A stretch of DNA of 64,000 nucleotides, from the NCBI GenBank assembly GCA_958298945.1, contig OY282606.1, positions 56,123,920 to 56,187,919 of the forward strand, in the 5' to 3' direction. How positions within the stretch are numbered: position 1 is the first letter of the stretch; each line of letters begins with the position of its first letter. The position numbers were made by a program, and so were the translations under genes. The notes beneath the pieces were generated by a model. That model made no database searches, was not told the origin of the DNA, and was given only the letters and a program-made list of their open reading frames with translations. Positions 50,056 to 61,735 of the stretch are shown in pieces. Source of the stretch: Atherix ibis. Taxonomy: Eukaryota > Arthropoda > Insecta > Diptera > Athericidae.

Positions 50056-51329
50056 TTTTATATTATTTTATATCGTAAAACAAAACCAACCAAATGACTA
50101 ACTAATCTGTGAATGCCGAATGACGGATGACAGTATGTCGATAAAACAGTGCGAACACATTGAGTAAGCGCAGGGCTGGTATTTAGATTTTCGAAAATTC
50201 GAAACTGATTTCGCGATAAAAATGCTAACTTATTTGAATTTAATAAATGTAATAAAAATTGGAGTGTTTTAAAAGAAGTAAGTGATTTATAAATACAGTT
50301 AAGTAGTTATAATTATTTTTATATATGAACAAATACTAATTTGTATGATGAAAGTTTTAAAATCATTTGATATTGTGTTCTTCTACCTGTGAACAAAGTA
50401 ATTATACAATTGTCTCTTTAATATCTTCAATTTAAAATAAATGTTATTGTAACTATCAAGCTCCAATATTTCTAAAATAAGAATAATAACATGAATTTAT
50501 ATAAAAATGGAAACTTCTTAATATTAACTTAACATGTTAAGAATTTTCCGAGAATAGTAGATGACAAACATGCTGGCAAAATAATACTAAATTCAGATGA
50601 GTTATTTTAGATAAAAGTTCCATTTTTTGTCACGAGCTATTTTAGATAAAACTTATAAAATTGTTAAATTATTCATTATAAAATAGGGACTAATCAAGTA
50701 TAAAATATGCCAGGTTTTTTATAATTATTCATTATTAAAAACCTGGCATATTTTTTATTGTACTTGATTGATTAGTCACTATTTTGATGTGCGCTTATGA
50801 AACAAAGGTGTAATTGATGAGACTATTGCTCGGTTTTGATGTGCGCAAATATCCGGTTGGTAGCAATTCAAGGAAATTGGGAAACGAATATGATTGAAGA
50901 TGATTTCTTATGACTACAGTCATTTAAAAAATCATTTTAAAACCTCTGTGGAATCAAAACAGATATATATCAAGCCCAACGCAACAAAATTTTGAGCTGG
51001 ACCGTAAGAAGGAGGTTAATGGCGACCAGCCGTTAAGCCCGTCTTACCTCATCAGTGCGTAAGAATTGTTTGACTTCTGGTATGAACACAATTCTGACTG
51101 GTCGCCACTAATTTAAGATTGAAAACTGAATTACAAATAATATAAAAAATTGAAGAATTTCGTTCAAATTAACCAATTGAATACAATTGCAATAATTATT
51201 TATTCTTTATAAAACAGTCGGAATTTTGTGCATTCTCATAAGATTGTCAAGGTTTTAAAATTTTAGCCATCTGACAGGATGCAGTTTTCAGTTTCCTTCG
51301 GATCAGTATATGCTCACGGGCCATCAATC
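50056..51329. other. CCT2 upstream region and spacer
   Basis: This contains the presumed CCT2 promoter (50056-50250), a hairpin at 50681-50784 and an imperfect 14-bp inverted repeat, 51016-51029 / 51098-51111 (ttaatggcgaccag), possibly the left end of the Tc1 relic or another small element. No gene is visible. Confidence 0.5.
50681..50784. repeat. MITE-like hairpin
   Basis: Arms 50681-50721 and 50734-50784 are inverted copies with small indels (aaatagggactaatcaagta; aaaatatgccaggtttttta). The total is about 104 bp, almost all stem. Confidence 0.85.
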
Positions 51330-51929
51330 ATCTTTTCTGACGAGTCTAAATTTAAACTCCACATAAGCGATGGACGTTGATTTGCCAGACGAAAGAAGGT
51401 CGAACGTCTGAAAGATGAGTGTCAGCAAATGATACCACCAATGACAGAGGTGCAATGGTTTACAGACATTTCTCTAGAGACCAAAAGCGATCTTTACATA
51501 CACACTCTACAAAATCATCTGGAGCCAACACCTACCATTTTATTTTTCAACAGAATAATGCCCCGATGCATACTTTAAAAAAGATGGTTAAGTTAAAAAA
51601 TCATGAACACAAATAATAATATTGGCCAGTCAAATATAATTTTTTTAAGCGTTTGGATCGTAGACTAAACAGTTCGTGAAAATAAAGGGGTGGACTTGTT
51701 TAACTGGCCGTCGTATACTCCTGATCTGAACGCAATTGGAAATATCTGGCCATCAATAAAATTGGAAGTAGCCAGGATACGCCCAAAAAAATCTGAACAA
51801 TTAAAAATGGAAATAAAGTGGGCGTTAAGTTTTAAAAATGCAGACTTTCCTAAGCAATTAAGATCAATGACAAACCGCTGTCCAGCTGTACCAAGTATGG
51901 TACGATACAACCAAGTATTGAATTTATAG
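51330..51929 (+). mobile_element. Tc1-like transposase relic (DD34E type)
   Basis: Frames encode FSDESKFKLHISDGR (first catalytic Asp region), a decayed second block, then VDLFNWPSYTPDLNAIGNIW and LKLEVA-like IKLEVARIRPKKSEQL, ending VPSMVRYNQVLNL. The order and the DLN-IGNIW motif identify a Tc1 transposase; E of the triad is replaced near AIGNIW. Several stops; no inverted repeats identified. Confidence 0.8.
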
Positions 51930-52520
51930 CATAATAAAAATGGTAACATTTTTTAAAAAGATATTGAAAAAATATTGTGAATTTTTTTATTGTTCGATTA
52001 TCTGAAAAAAATATGAAAGAAGCTAAATTTACTTTTTTAAACTTTTTCCTTTAAAAACAATTAAAGATGTTAAATAAAATTTCCTCCTCCAATAAGTATT
52101 ATTTTATTATATTATTTGAATAAAAAAAAAATCGTTTTACGAACATAAAGATTTTTATTTTCTAAGATCAAAGTTAGTTTACACATGTCACAAACCGCGT
52201 CCACAAACTAACTGGTTTTACAGTATGCATTAGTGAAGAACTGTTCATTTATATCTAAACCTGCGAAAGGAAAACATATTATAAAAACATTTTAGGAGCC
52301 ATTTAAAAAGGATATACACCAATTAGAGACGCAATCAGGGCCGAACAAACTTACAACGACGTGGTACAAACAAGAATGACGAATAAATAAGCACATTTTT
52401 AAATGCACATTTATTGGTGTTAGTGCGTGAGGATCGAGCTGAAAGTAAATTTTTGGTTGCTAAGTGTGTTTTTACCCGATCGGTTACAATAAAAGTATTT
52501 AGAGGGGAAGTGATTTGACA

Positions 52521-52596
52521 TACGCCTTGGAAGCCAACATAGAGTAAGTTTTAGCCATTTACGCCTTGGAAGCCAACATAGAGTAAGTTTTAGCCA
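52521..52596. repeat. 39-bp tandem duplication
   Basis: A 37-bp word (tacgccttggaagccaacat + 17 nt) occurs at 52521-52557 and identically at 52560-52596. The surrounding 51950-52810 shows no gene. Confidence 0.92.
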
Positions 52597-52811
52597 AAGT
52601 AAAGCTGGATTTACTCGAAAAAGTGGTCAAAAATTAAGTAGATCAGATAATTTTCGTTAAGAAAATCAGAGGTAGCTAAATCAACACCAATGGCAACCAA
52701 TTATCTTTCAAATAAAAGAAAAACGCTATTTGCCAAAATTTAATTTTTTGTATTCTTTTTTTAAAAGGACTGCTGCTTTTAAGAAAAAATGTGCATAACA
52801 TATTAGTTGTG

Positions 52812-53460
52812 TTCCATTGGGAAAATTTTGTTACTCACAAGTAGTTCTACCTACTCGCAGCTACTGTTGTTAATACAAATGAGTAGATCGCATAAGTAGT
52901 TACGCATACAATTTACGGTAGGGGGATTTTAGTTCCCAAAATGAAAATAGATGGCTTAGCGGGCTAGTTGGTTATGCTGAAGTGTCATATTTTTGATTTT
53001 ATTGTTTATGTTTACTTTATTCGTGTAGCAAAAGGAAAAAGAAATGGAATCAAATATTACTGGAGTATGTTTTTACATAAAAAATAATTACAAATTTATA
53101 AACTGACTGCTTTACAGGTTGTTATGGAATTACTTAGCGAGCTGGAAAATGGTAGTAACCTAAGTTTACTTGATTCTTCAGACTCGGGCTACACATCACT
53201 TTCATGAGATTTTGATGATGATGTGCCTCAATATATTAAGAAAGCTAGAGCTGAAAATTATGTACTAGTCATTATGTAATATTTACCGAATTCAAAGGTT
53301 GTACGAAACACATTCACTTCACTTCACGTTGACAAGCTGAATAAACTCAGCATTGTTGTTGACTATTTTAAGGTTATATTTTACTTCTGTCAGTAAATTT
53401 TGCGTTTCATTGGGCATCTACTCGCAACTACTTGTGAGTAGCAAAATTGTCCCAATGGAA
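52812..53460 (+). mobile_element. Harbinger-like element with partial coding region
   Basis: The 649-bp element has inverted ends (ttccattgggaaaattttgt / caaaattgtcccaatggaa) paired over about 40 bp. Its left half resembles the MITE at 2838-3193 in inverted orientation. Its right half holds a short spliced-looking coding stretch: ATG at 53044, donor GTATGT after seven codons, acceptor at 53117, then VVMELLSELENGSNLSLLDS and, after a stop, DFDDDVPQYIKKARAENYV. I take this for the 5' end of a PIF/Harbinger-type gene, by inference only. It looks like an internally deleted parent of the smaller MITE family. Confidence 0.65.
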
Positions 53461-53473
53461 GAAAGCTATTATA

Positions 53474-54419
53474 TTGTTCGGAAAGTAATTTCGTTTTTCC
53501 CAACAGAGGACTAAATTGTATTTTTTCACAACCAACTTCACACTAAAGTCTCATAATCATATGTATTTTGACAGCTGGCATAGCAAGGCTTGCTTGTGAA
53601 AAATTGATCCTGCACAGTAGTTTTTGGTTGATACCCTTTTAAATATGGAAAGTGAAAAATAGTATTTTCGGCATATTTTACTTTTTTACTATAGAAAAGA
53701 TAAAAATGATGTTCAAGCAAGAAAAAAATTATCCAATGTGTATGGAGAAGATGTGTTAAGTGAGCGCCATTGCCAAAACTGATTTGTAAAATTTCGATCC
53801 AGCTGTTTTGATCTCGATGATGCACCACTTCAAGCTAATGAAGACACAATAAAGATATTAATGGATGCACACCGGCGAATAACAACTCGTGAGATCGCTG
53901 AGAAATTAAATTTATCGAATTCGACCGTTCATAATAATTTGAAACGCCTAATCTCAAAGCTCGACATATGGGTTCTTCATCTTCTTACGGAAAAAAATTT
54001 GTGCCGTCGCATTGACGTTTGTGATTTGCTTCTCAAACGCCAAGAAAATGATCCATTTTTGAAGCGTATCATCACTGGGGACGAGAAATCAGTTGTTTAC
54101 AAAAGATCCTGGAGTAGAAAAGATGAACCGACTCAAAGTACTTCGAAAGCCAATATTCAAAAGATCCTGGAGTAGAAAAGATGAACCGGCTCAAAGCACT
54201 TCTAAGGTTATGCTATATGTTTGGTGGTACGTATATTTTCAAAGGAATCGTTTATTTTGAGCTTCTACCGAGCGACACAACGATCAATTCTGAAGTGTAC
54301 TGTCATCAGTTGGACAAATTGAATAATTCACTTAAAGAAAAAAGGCCAGAATTGGTCAATAAGAAAGGTATAGTGTTCCAACAGGACAATGAAACGAAAT
54401 TACTTTCCGAACAACCCAA
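53474..54419 (+). mobile_element. Mariner family 2, copy d, deleted 3' half
   Basis: 946 bp; the left end has lost GGGT (ttgttcggaaagtaatttcg), the right end is intact (cgaacaacccaa), with TA on both sides. It encodes the N-terminal half, [40 protein letters not shown] (first Asp present), [20 protein letters not shown], and stops within VFQQDNETK where the DNA jumps to the right inverted repeat, removing the third catalytic Asp. A segment with aaaagatcctggagtagaaa is tandemly duplicated (about 54101-54163 and 54164-54209). Confidence 0.9.
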
Positions 54420-56699
54420 TACTATACATTTATATGTACTTTTATGTACACATATATAGGAAAGTATGTTTCTATATATACAATATTTAAATGTTTTTTT
54501 TTTAAAGATATTACAAGCGTTCGTCAAATCTAAATTACAATATATATAAAAACCTATTGTTTATAAAATTTATTTCACTTTTATTCTTTTTTTTTAAACG
54601 TATGTGTATTAAATGTTTATTGGCATTGCGAGTTTTCAACTAACGAGCATGACATTTTCATAATACGAGATCCACAATATTTTTATTTTCAGGACTTTTT
54701 TACAAATTAATTGAATACGTTAAGGACTAATTAAGGAAAACTATTATATACTACCTGTATTTAAATCAAAATCAATAAACGTTTACGCAGCTTTTAAAAT
54801 TTCTTGTCATATTGTATTAACAGTTCATTGGAGAGTGAAAGAACGTTTGTCTAATAGACTAATATGTATCTATGAAAATTTCATAGTATTTGCTTAATTA
54901 GGTTGTTTTTAATATAGATAATAAGAATAACGAAATTTTCCAAAATAGTTTTGCAGTGTTTTTTTTTTAAATTAATGCGAACAACTTCGAGTTAGTAAAT
55001 ATTCAGATTCAATGAGAAAAATGGTGGGGCCCTATTATATGAAAATTACAAATAAATAAACTGTTATTATTTTATTATTATCGGCATTATTATAATTATA
55101 TTGCAATACAGTCGAATTATTATTTATTTCATATATTGTGTGTATATGGATGTACACATACTCGTAATTACATGCGTAGTTAGTTATTGTATATGATCAA
55201 AAATATTATTGTTGTTTTTAGATGATGTTGATATTTCTTTTATATGCTTAATTATTTTTGACCAAACTCTTACTGATATTTATCATATTATCATAGTTAT
55301 GTTAGTATAAAAAAATAATATAATAACACACATAATTATACTTTAGCAGTTTGTGTAACCGATGGATGGATAGAACTTGTTTTATTTAATGCAATTTTGA
55401 AAATAATTCTTTAATACTGTTGAGAAAAGTTAATATTGCTGTTAAGTCTCATTTAATGAGAAAACTTGATAGCAAATCCATATGTGGCATATCTTAGCTG
55501 GTCCGTGAGAAAACATTCACCTTCCTGTCACGTTTTGTAAATACTTGTAGTTGGAAAAGAAGCTAATATAAACCCTTTACAATCTATAACTCTTTTATTA
55601 CATACATTCTTATATTCGATTTAATTTTCTTCATGAGTTTTTGTCGTAATCGTGAGAGAAGAAAGTCCTTATCCTGTTAATTGCATTCGCATTAGAAAGT
55701 TTTGTTAGTGTCAAGCAATGAATTAAATCTCAGATATCGAAGCGAAACTAAGAAAACACTTCTTATTTTAACAAAGTTCATTAATACTTTTTGAATTTTG
55801 TGATCGAGATATTTACTCTTACACAATATATATACACATATATAAATATATCGTATTTTAATACTTATATTGAATTAAGTGTAATGTAATAGGATATTTA
55901 ATTAGATATAATCTGGTATTTACTAATACAATCTTAGTTCTTATAACTTTAGGGGATGTTTCTAGTTTTTCGTGTAAAAAACTGGAATTTGTTTGCAATT
56001 ATTTTTGATTCTTACTTTCTGAATACCTACAATTTCCGATAAAATAGCTATATATTCTGTAGATATTATCGATAACCGACTACTTTTAAAAAAATTGTTA
56101 TTTTGCATTTTTAATTTTTATTTTGTTTAAAAAAAAACAGGTTAAAATTATTGTATTTTATTATGTTTCCCTTCGAATTTCTATTATTTTGTTTAAAAAA
56201 AAAAAACTATAAATAAAACATTTCAATTTTTTAAAGAAGTATTTATTGAAATTATAACATTTGTAATTTTCCACAAGCACTAAGTTCCAGTTGGTTTCTT
56301 TTTTTTTTAAGCGATGAGCATCATAACTGCACTAAATCTATGTTATAACAAATAAGAAGACGGGAAAGCAATCAACAGCTTATGTACAATGACTCATAAT
56401 GCAGGAAATAATATTGGTATATAGGGTCGTGTAGTTACCGGTCAGAGTTGAAACACCTGTACTTCACGTCTAGAAGAGAATAACGTGTAAAGGAGTCCGC
56501 TGCCAGATAGCTTTCAGTGATGATAGTCTTATTATTTTTTTGTCACAACTTAGTTGTCCAAAAACTAATGAAAATCTACAAAAATAGTGGAAAAACTAAC
56601 ATTTTTTCATAAGTTGCTCTGAAGGTAGGTTCACAACCATTTATTTTTAATGGTTGTGAATGATAGGCTGTAATTCTGTCAGTTTATGTTTAACAATAA
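54420..56699. other. AT-rich spacer without recognised gene
   Basis: Long low-complexity AT-rich DNA, no frame with known motifs on either strand. A short inverted repeat occurs at 56633-56662 (tcacaaccat / atggttgtga), just before the transposase relic. Confidence 0.5.
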
Positions 56700-56885
56700 T
56701 AGAGTGTAGATACGGAGAAATAATTATAAAGCGTTATAACTATCAAAAACGTGTAATTATTGTAAAACAACTGAGGAAAGTAATTCATTAATTACTGTAA
56801 CGAAAAATTGGTTTGGAATAAAGTACCTTCAAATTGCACTGTTAAACGTATAGTGAATAATTTTAAAGAATATCTTATCGTGTTA
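56700..56885 (+). mobile_element. 5' part of a transposase relic split by mariner copy e
   Basis: Frames encode YNYQKRVIIVKQLRK, then after a frameshift EKLVWNKVPSNCTVKRIVNN and FKEY, the N-terminal helix-turn-helix pattern of a mariner-like transposase. It continues, by inference, at 58166. Confidence 0.55.
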
Positions 56886-58165
56886 TTGGCTTATCCGAAA
56901 AGTAATTTCGTTGTTTCCCAACAGAGGACTTAATTGTATTTTTTCACAACCAACTTCATACTTAAGCCGCATAATCATAAGTATTCTGACAGCTGACATA
57001 GCAAGGCTAGCTTGTGAAAAAATTCGATTGATTCTGCATAATAGTTTTTGGTTGATATTCTTTTAAATATGGAAAGTCAAAAACTGCATTTCGGCATATT
57101 TTATTTTTTTGCTATAGAAAAGATAAAAATGCTGTTCAAGCAAGAATAAAATTATACGATGTGTATGGAGATATGTTAAGTGAGCGCCAGTACCAAAACT
57201 CGTTTGCCAAATTTCGATCCAGCAATTTTGATGTCGAAGATGCACCACGTTCTGGAAGGCCAGCTGAGGCTGATGAAGACACAATAAAGATATTAATGGA
57301 TGCAAACCGGCGAATAACAACTCGTGAGATCGCTAAGAGATTAAATTTATCGAATACGACCGTTTATGATCATTTGAAACGGCTAGGTTTTATCTTAAAG
57401 CTCGATATATGGGTTCCTCATCTTCTTACGGAAAAAAATTTGTGCCGTCGCATTGACGTTTGTGATTTGCTTCTCAAACACCAAGAAAATGATCCATTTT
57501 TCGTATCATCACTGGGGATGAGAAATGGGTTATCTAAAACAATGTTTAGCGCAAAAAATCGTGTGGTAGAAAAGATGAACTGGCTCAAAGCATTTCGAAA
57601 GCCAATATTCATCAAAAAAGGTTATACTATCTGTTTGGTGGAATTTCAAAGGAATCGTATATTTTGAGCTTCTACCGAGCAACACAACGATCAATTCTGA
57701 TGTGTATTGTCATCAGTTGGATAAATTGAATGATTCACTTAAAGAAAAAAGTCCAGAATTACTCAATAGGGAAGGTATACACGTAGTGTTCCAACAGGAT
57801 AATGCGAAACCACATACAAGTTTGACCACTGGCAAAAGCTTTTAGAGCTTGGATGGGATATACTGACACACTCACCATACTCTCCAGACGTAGCCCCTTC
57901 CGATTATCATTTGTTCCGGTCTCTACAAAATTGTTTAGACGGTAAAAGGTTTAATTCAAATGAGGAGGTCAAAAATCACTTGGATCAGTTTTTTGCCAGC
58001 AAAGAACAAACATTTTATGAGCGTGGAATCATGCTACTGCCAGAAAGATGGCAGAGGATATTGGATCAGACTGGACAATATTTAATTGAATAAAATATTA
58101 ACTCACTATAAGAAAGTCGTCTTTCATTTTTATAAAAAAAACCGAAATTACTTCCCGGAGAACCC
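56886..58165 (+). mobile_element. Mariner family 2, copy e, nearly full length
   Basis: This 1280-bp element has inverted ends (ttggcttatccgaaaagtaa / ttacttcccggagaaccc) and TA duplications at 56884-56885 and 58166-58167. The transposase reads [80 protein letters not shown]. The first Asp motif around 57505 is frameshifted; the second (VFQQDNAKPHTS) and third ([20 protein letters not shown]) Asp are present in shifted frames. It is the best copy in the window for reconstructing relationships within this family; it is inactive. Confidence 0.93.
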
Positions 58166-58660
58166 TAGAGAATCGAACGCTCAATCGAAAATATTACTAA
58201 GGTGCTTGAATGTGAAGCTAAAAGTCTGAGAATCTCCACAAGATGAGTGTGGATGCGCGTTTTGACTTAAGAGGTCAAAATCCAGAAGCAATTCATGAAT
58301 GCCCATTTTTATATTGTGAAGTAATTGCGTGGTGTAATCTTTGGGCAGACAATACTGTGACGATCACTAGTGCTCGATATAGAGAGATGCTACCGTATTT
58401 TTTCGTTCGTGAATTAGGCTAATTGGGATTGTAGGTGTAACAGGATGTACGTGCTACAATAGAAGTTCTGTGACCTATATTCCTTGACTATATTGTGTTG
58501 GCAAGTAGTGTCGATTGGCATTATTGCTCCTCAAATTTAACTGTTCCAAATTTTTCCTGTAGAAATACTTAAAGGTATACATTACCCGGCAAGAGACAAT
58601 TGAAAAACTTAAAGAAAACACATGCAACGAAACCAATGAAATTGACCCTCCACAAGATAT
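58166..58660 (+). mobile_element. 3' part of the transposase relic split by mariner copy e
   Basis: Frames encode DARFDLRGQNPEAIHECPFL, VIAWCNLW, VTITSARYREMLPYFFVREL, and beyond stops RATIEVL and LKKTHATKPMKL. This matches the central blocks ([34 protein letters not shown]) of an insect Tc1/mariner-superfamily transposase, the same group as the relic at 31780-32280. Confidence 0.65.
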
Positions 58661-61559
58661 TTCTATTTATTTCCTTTTTACCATTCCTTTCGGAACATGG
58701 GGACCTTTCTACAAATATTCTAATTACGTTTGTATCAGTTTTAAGATCATGTTTTTGTCTTGGCTTAGTAGATGATCAGTCCGCTCCAGATATCCTACTT
58801 CTTATTTTCGTGTAGTTTATTCCGGTGCCATGCTTCGTCCATAAGAGGTTGTTGGACATATAGGCATTTACTAATCCAATCTTAGTCCATTTTGGGTTGT
58901 TGTCTTTATGTTTATTCACGATTGGTTTTTCCTTCCGAAAGCTGGTATTGATATTTCCATGTTTCTAATAGTAGATGACTTTTTCAGGTGTTTTTTCCGC
59001 AATTTTGGTCGATATTATTTTTTATACATAAATCTCAAAACTACTATATAAATTTTATTTCTATGAAGTTATCTTGAGAACACTTTGTACATGAAAATTT
59101 TCGAAAACTTATTCTACGAAAAAGGTCGTGGCGTATTGTACAATTTGGCGATTCGTTGCTTGTTTTCAGAATAATATATATTTGGGGTACAGCTAAATCC
59201 ATTATGTTTGCTGTATCCTCTATCTTACGTCCTCGCGGCGGGATGTTAAGTATAGAGTAGCTTATCATCCCAATGATGACAAATGGCTAATTAGGGGCAA
59301 AATTAGATATCTAACAGTGGCTATTCCGTGCCATCATGGGAATTGGCTTGATGTGATATTGCAGATGCAATTCATACGATTTTCCCAATGCCGGGCATGG
59401 TGCATAGTACAAAAAGCCTAACAGCGCTTTAGGGGTGCGAACTTTGAAACTCTGGTAGCCGTTCCTAAGGGAATCATAGGAACAGAGTAAATCTGTTTTA
59501 AAAGCGAACTTGTGGTCTGAGGCCTCCCTTCTTGGGCTACCCACCAAGAATGGGCCCTAACTATTGGCGTAGGCTTCGAGGTGACTGTGGCGCACAGTAT
59601 GAGGTGTAGACGTTGAAAGTTTCACACGCTTTCCAATAACTACCATTGATTTTCCTATTTTAATCAACATATATGCTTAGCTAAATCGTGAGGGTGGGTG
59701 GATTGAAAGAAGAAAATCAAAAAAATGTCCAACTCTATGATCACAAAATTGCACTGGGAGAAGGGTATAGCCAATAGGCTTAGTTACCTCTTAGTAGAGC
59801 GTATGTAGAGAATGTATCCTCTATCAGTACAGGTTCCTCAATAATATCACAACTACATTTAATTATAATATATATAACGTCATACGCCAGATGTTTATAT
59901 ATTCCATTTGATATTCGTTTTTTTTTTCAATATATTTCCCAATGTGAAAATTTGATTTATTGTTTCTTTACTTGATCTGAAGTTATATTGATATGCTACA
60001 TTCGATTACAGATAGAAAAATTATTTAACTTTTTATTATTTCAAATTATTATTCTGAAAGTTTTAGCTGCCTATTTTCGTATAATCAGTATTGCATTTAA
60101 TTTTTAATGCTATCACTTTCATAATGTAGCACTTTGTTTCACGTGCAGCACAAAATTCATTTATGGCTGCGGTCAATTAAATTTAACCAATGCATTTCGG
60201 ATAATATAATCTTATTAACGTATTGTTAGAGAAGGAAATATGCTAATCCAGTTAACTATAATAACAGTTAATTGTATTTTCTATAAAAATATAGAAAAAA
60301 TGATAAGAAAATATATTATTTTAAAAAATTACTGACATATCCTTATACTAGTTCTCATTACCACTATATTGAAATAAGTTGGCAAAATTTAAATTTTTTA
60401 AAATTAATTAAAATTAATAAAATAATTTTACATTATTTTTATATTATAATATAGAATATACTATACTTTTTTATATTATACTTTACATAAACATTCATGC
60501 TGGAGATTATTGCGTATGCTTGTAATAATAAAAACTAACAACTAAAAATGAATTTGTTAAGTTTTATTTGAAGGAATTTTGAATTTGCTTCTGGGTTATG
60601 CGTTCATAGTTTAGTTAGGATTTTTGTAAGTGCAAAATTATAAAAGAAGTACTTTGAGTCAAAGTCAAATTGTGTCAACAAATTTAATACATGTCAAAAT
60701 CAAAGAAGCATATAATATATTCATGAGTGAATTTTAAGAATAGTATAATGTTGAATGAAAATTGTATATTCGTTCATATAATAATATAAATAGAATTTAA
60801 CCATATACCGTAAGCTTTTTGCTTTGGAGGAATCTTTTCATACCTGTTCAGATTTTTTTTTTTTTTGAAAATATACAGATGAAAAATAGTAAAATTATTT
60901 GAAAAAAATGTTGAATCAAGCACCGCGGAAATCATTCGTATGTGAATGGCATATACGATAATTATACTAATTATATTATTTAATTTTTGTAGAAACTTTT
61001 TAGTATGAAAGTTTTAGTAAGTATTTTAAAATTTAGTCTTAGTTTAATTATTTTCAATTTAAAAAAAGTTAACACATGAACGCGGTCATAGTCCTTTGGT
61101 TATACTATGTGGCTGAACTATTTTTTTTAACTTAATACCAGGAAAAAAATTTGCAAACATAATTTACAGTTGTTGTAGATAAAAATCAAATCTTATTAAA
61201 TTTATGAAATGAATTATTTAAAAACGTAATACACATTTAGGCCCTTTCTTTTCTTTATAAATACGTCATGATAACTTAGGCCATTTTGCGATAACTATGT
61301 CACTAGCTGGATTCGAAATCAAGGCTAGTGCATACCAGACGCAGATGTCTCCTCAGTGTCATTAAATTATGGCACATTTTTAAAGCTTTATTAAGGGTTA
61401 TATTGTTTATTTATGTGGGCTTCCAATAATATCTTTTATTGGTAACATATAATATCTTTTATAGGATATAAAAATAGCTACTTAAATAATAATTTAAATT
61501 ATGTATTTAACATACTTGTGTATTGTGGTAGTTATTTGTTAATTAAAATAATAACATAG
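58661..61559. other. Spacer with an unexplained GC-richer block
   Basis: About 59200-59640 has clearly higher GC than its surroundings and an open 78-codon minus frame (59311-59547, VRTPKALLGFLYYAPCPAL) with no recognised family; another minus frame lies at 59044-59268. The block is probably repeat-derived. The rest is AT-rich without a visible gene. A GATTTCGAATCCAG word on the minus strand near 61310-61323 resembles a tRNA B box, but no cloverleaf was found. Confidence 0.45.
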
Positions 61560-61728
61560 TCAGAATTATATGAAATAAAGGGTCGTGGCTATGCATAAAA
61601 AACTAGAATTTATAATGAGACATTTAAGGTTGATGAAGAGTTTTTAAACTTACACTAAATCATTTGCCGAAAATAATACTAAATTTGTACTTTCACCAAA
61701 CAATAACTTTTTAGATATAATATTTTAA
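61560..61728 (+). pseudogene. hflC: Bacterial hflC C-terminal fragment (Wolbachia-like)
   Basis: The frame from 61560 reads IKGRGYA, stop, KTRIYNETFKVDEEFLN, then after a small deletion TYTKSFAENNTKFVLSPNNN and FLDIIF with a TAA at 61726-61728. This follows the end of HflC (I-GEGDAEA-RIY-E-F--D-EFF-FYRSL--Y---F-----FVLSPNS-F), the membrane-anchored regulator of the FtsH protease. An internal stop, a frameshift and the absence of the first ~80% of the gene make it a relic. It sits seven bases before htrA, the order known from Rickettsiales. Assignment to Wolbachia is from remembered sequence style, not a search. Confidence 0.75.
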
Positions 61729-61735
61729 ATAAAGG

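Noticed and set aside
61300..61380. tRNA-like B-box word GATTTCGAATCCAG on the minus strand
   Set aside because: No acceptor, D or anticodon stem could be paired, so neither a tRNA nor a SINE is supported.
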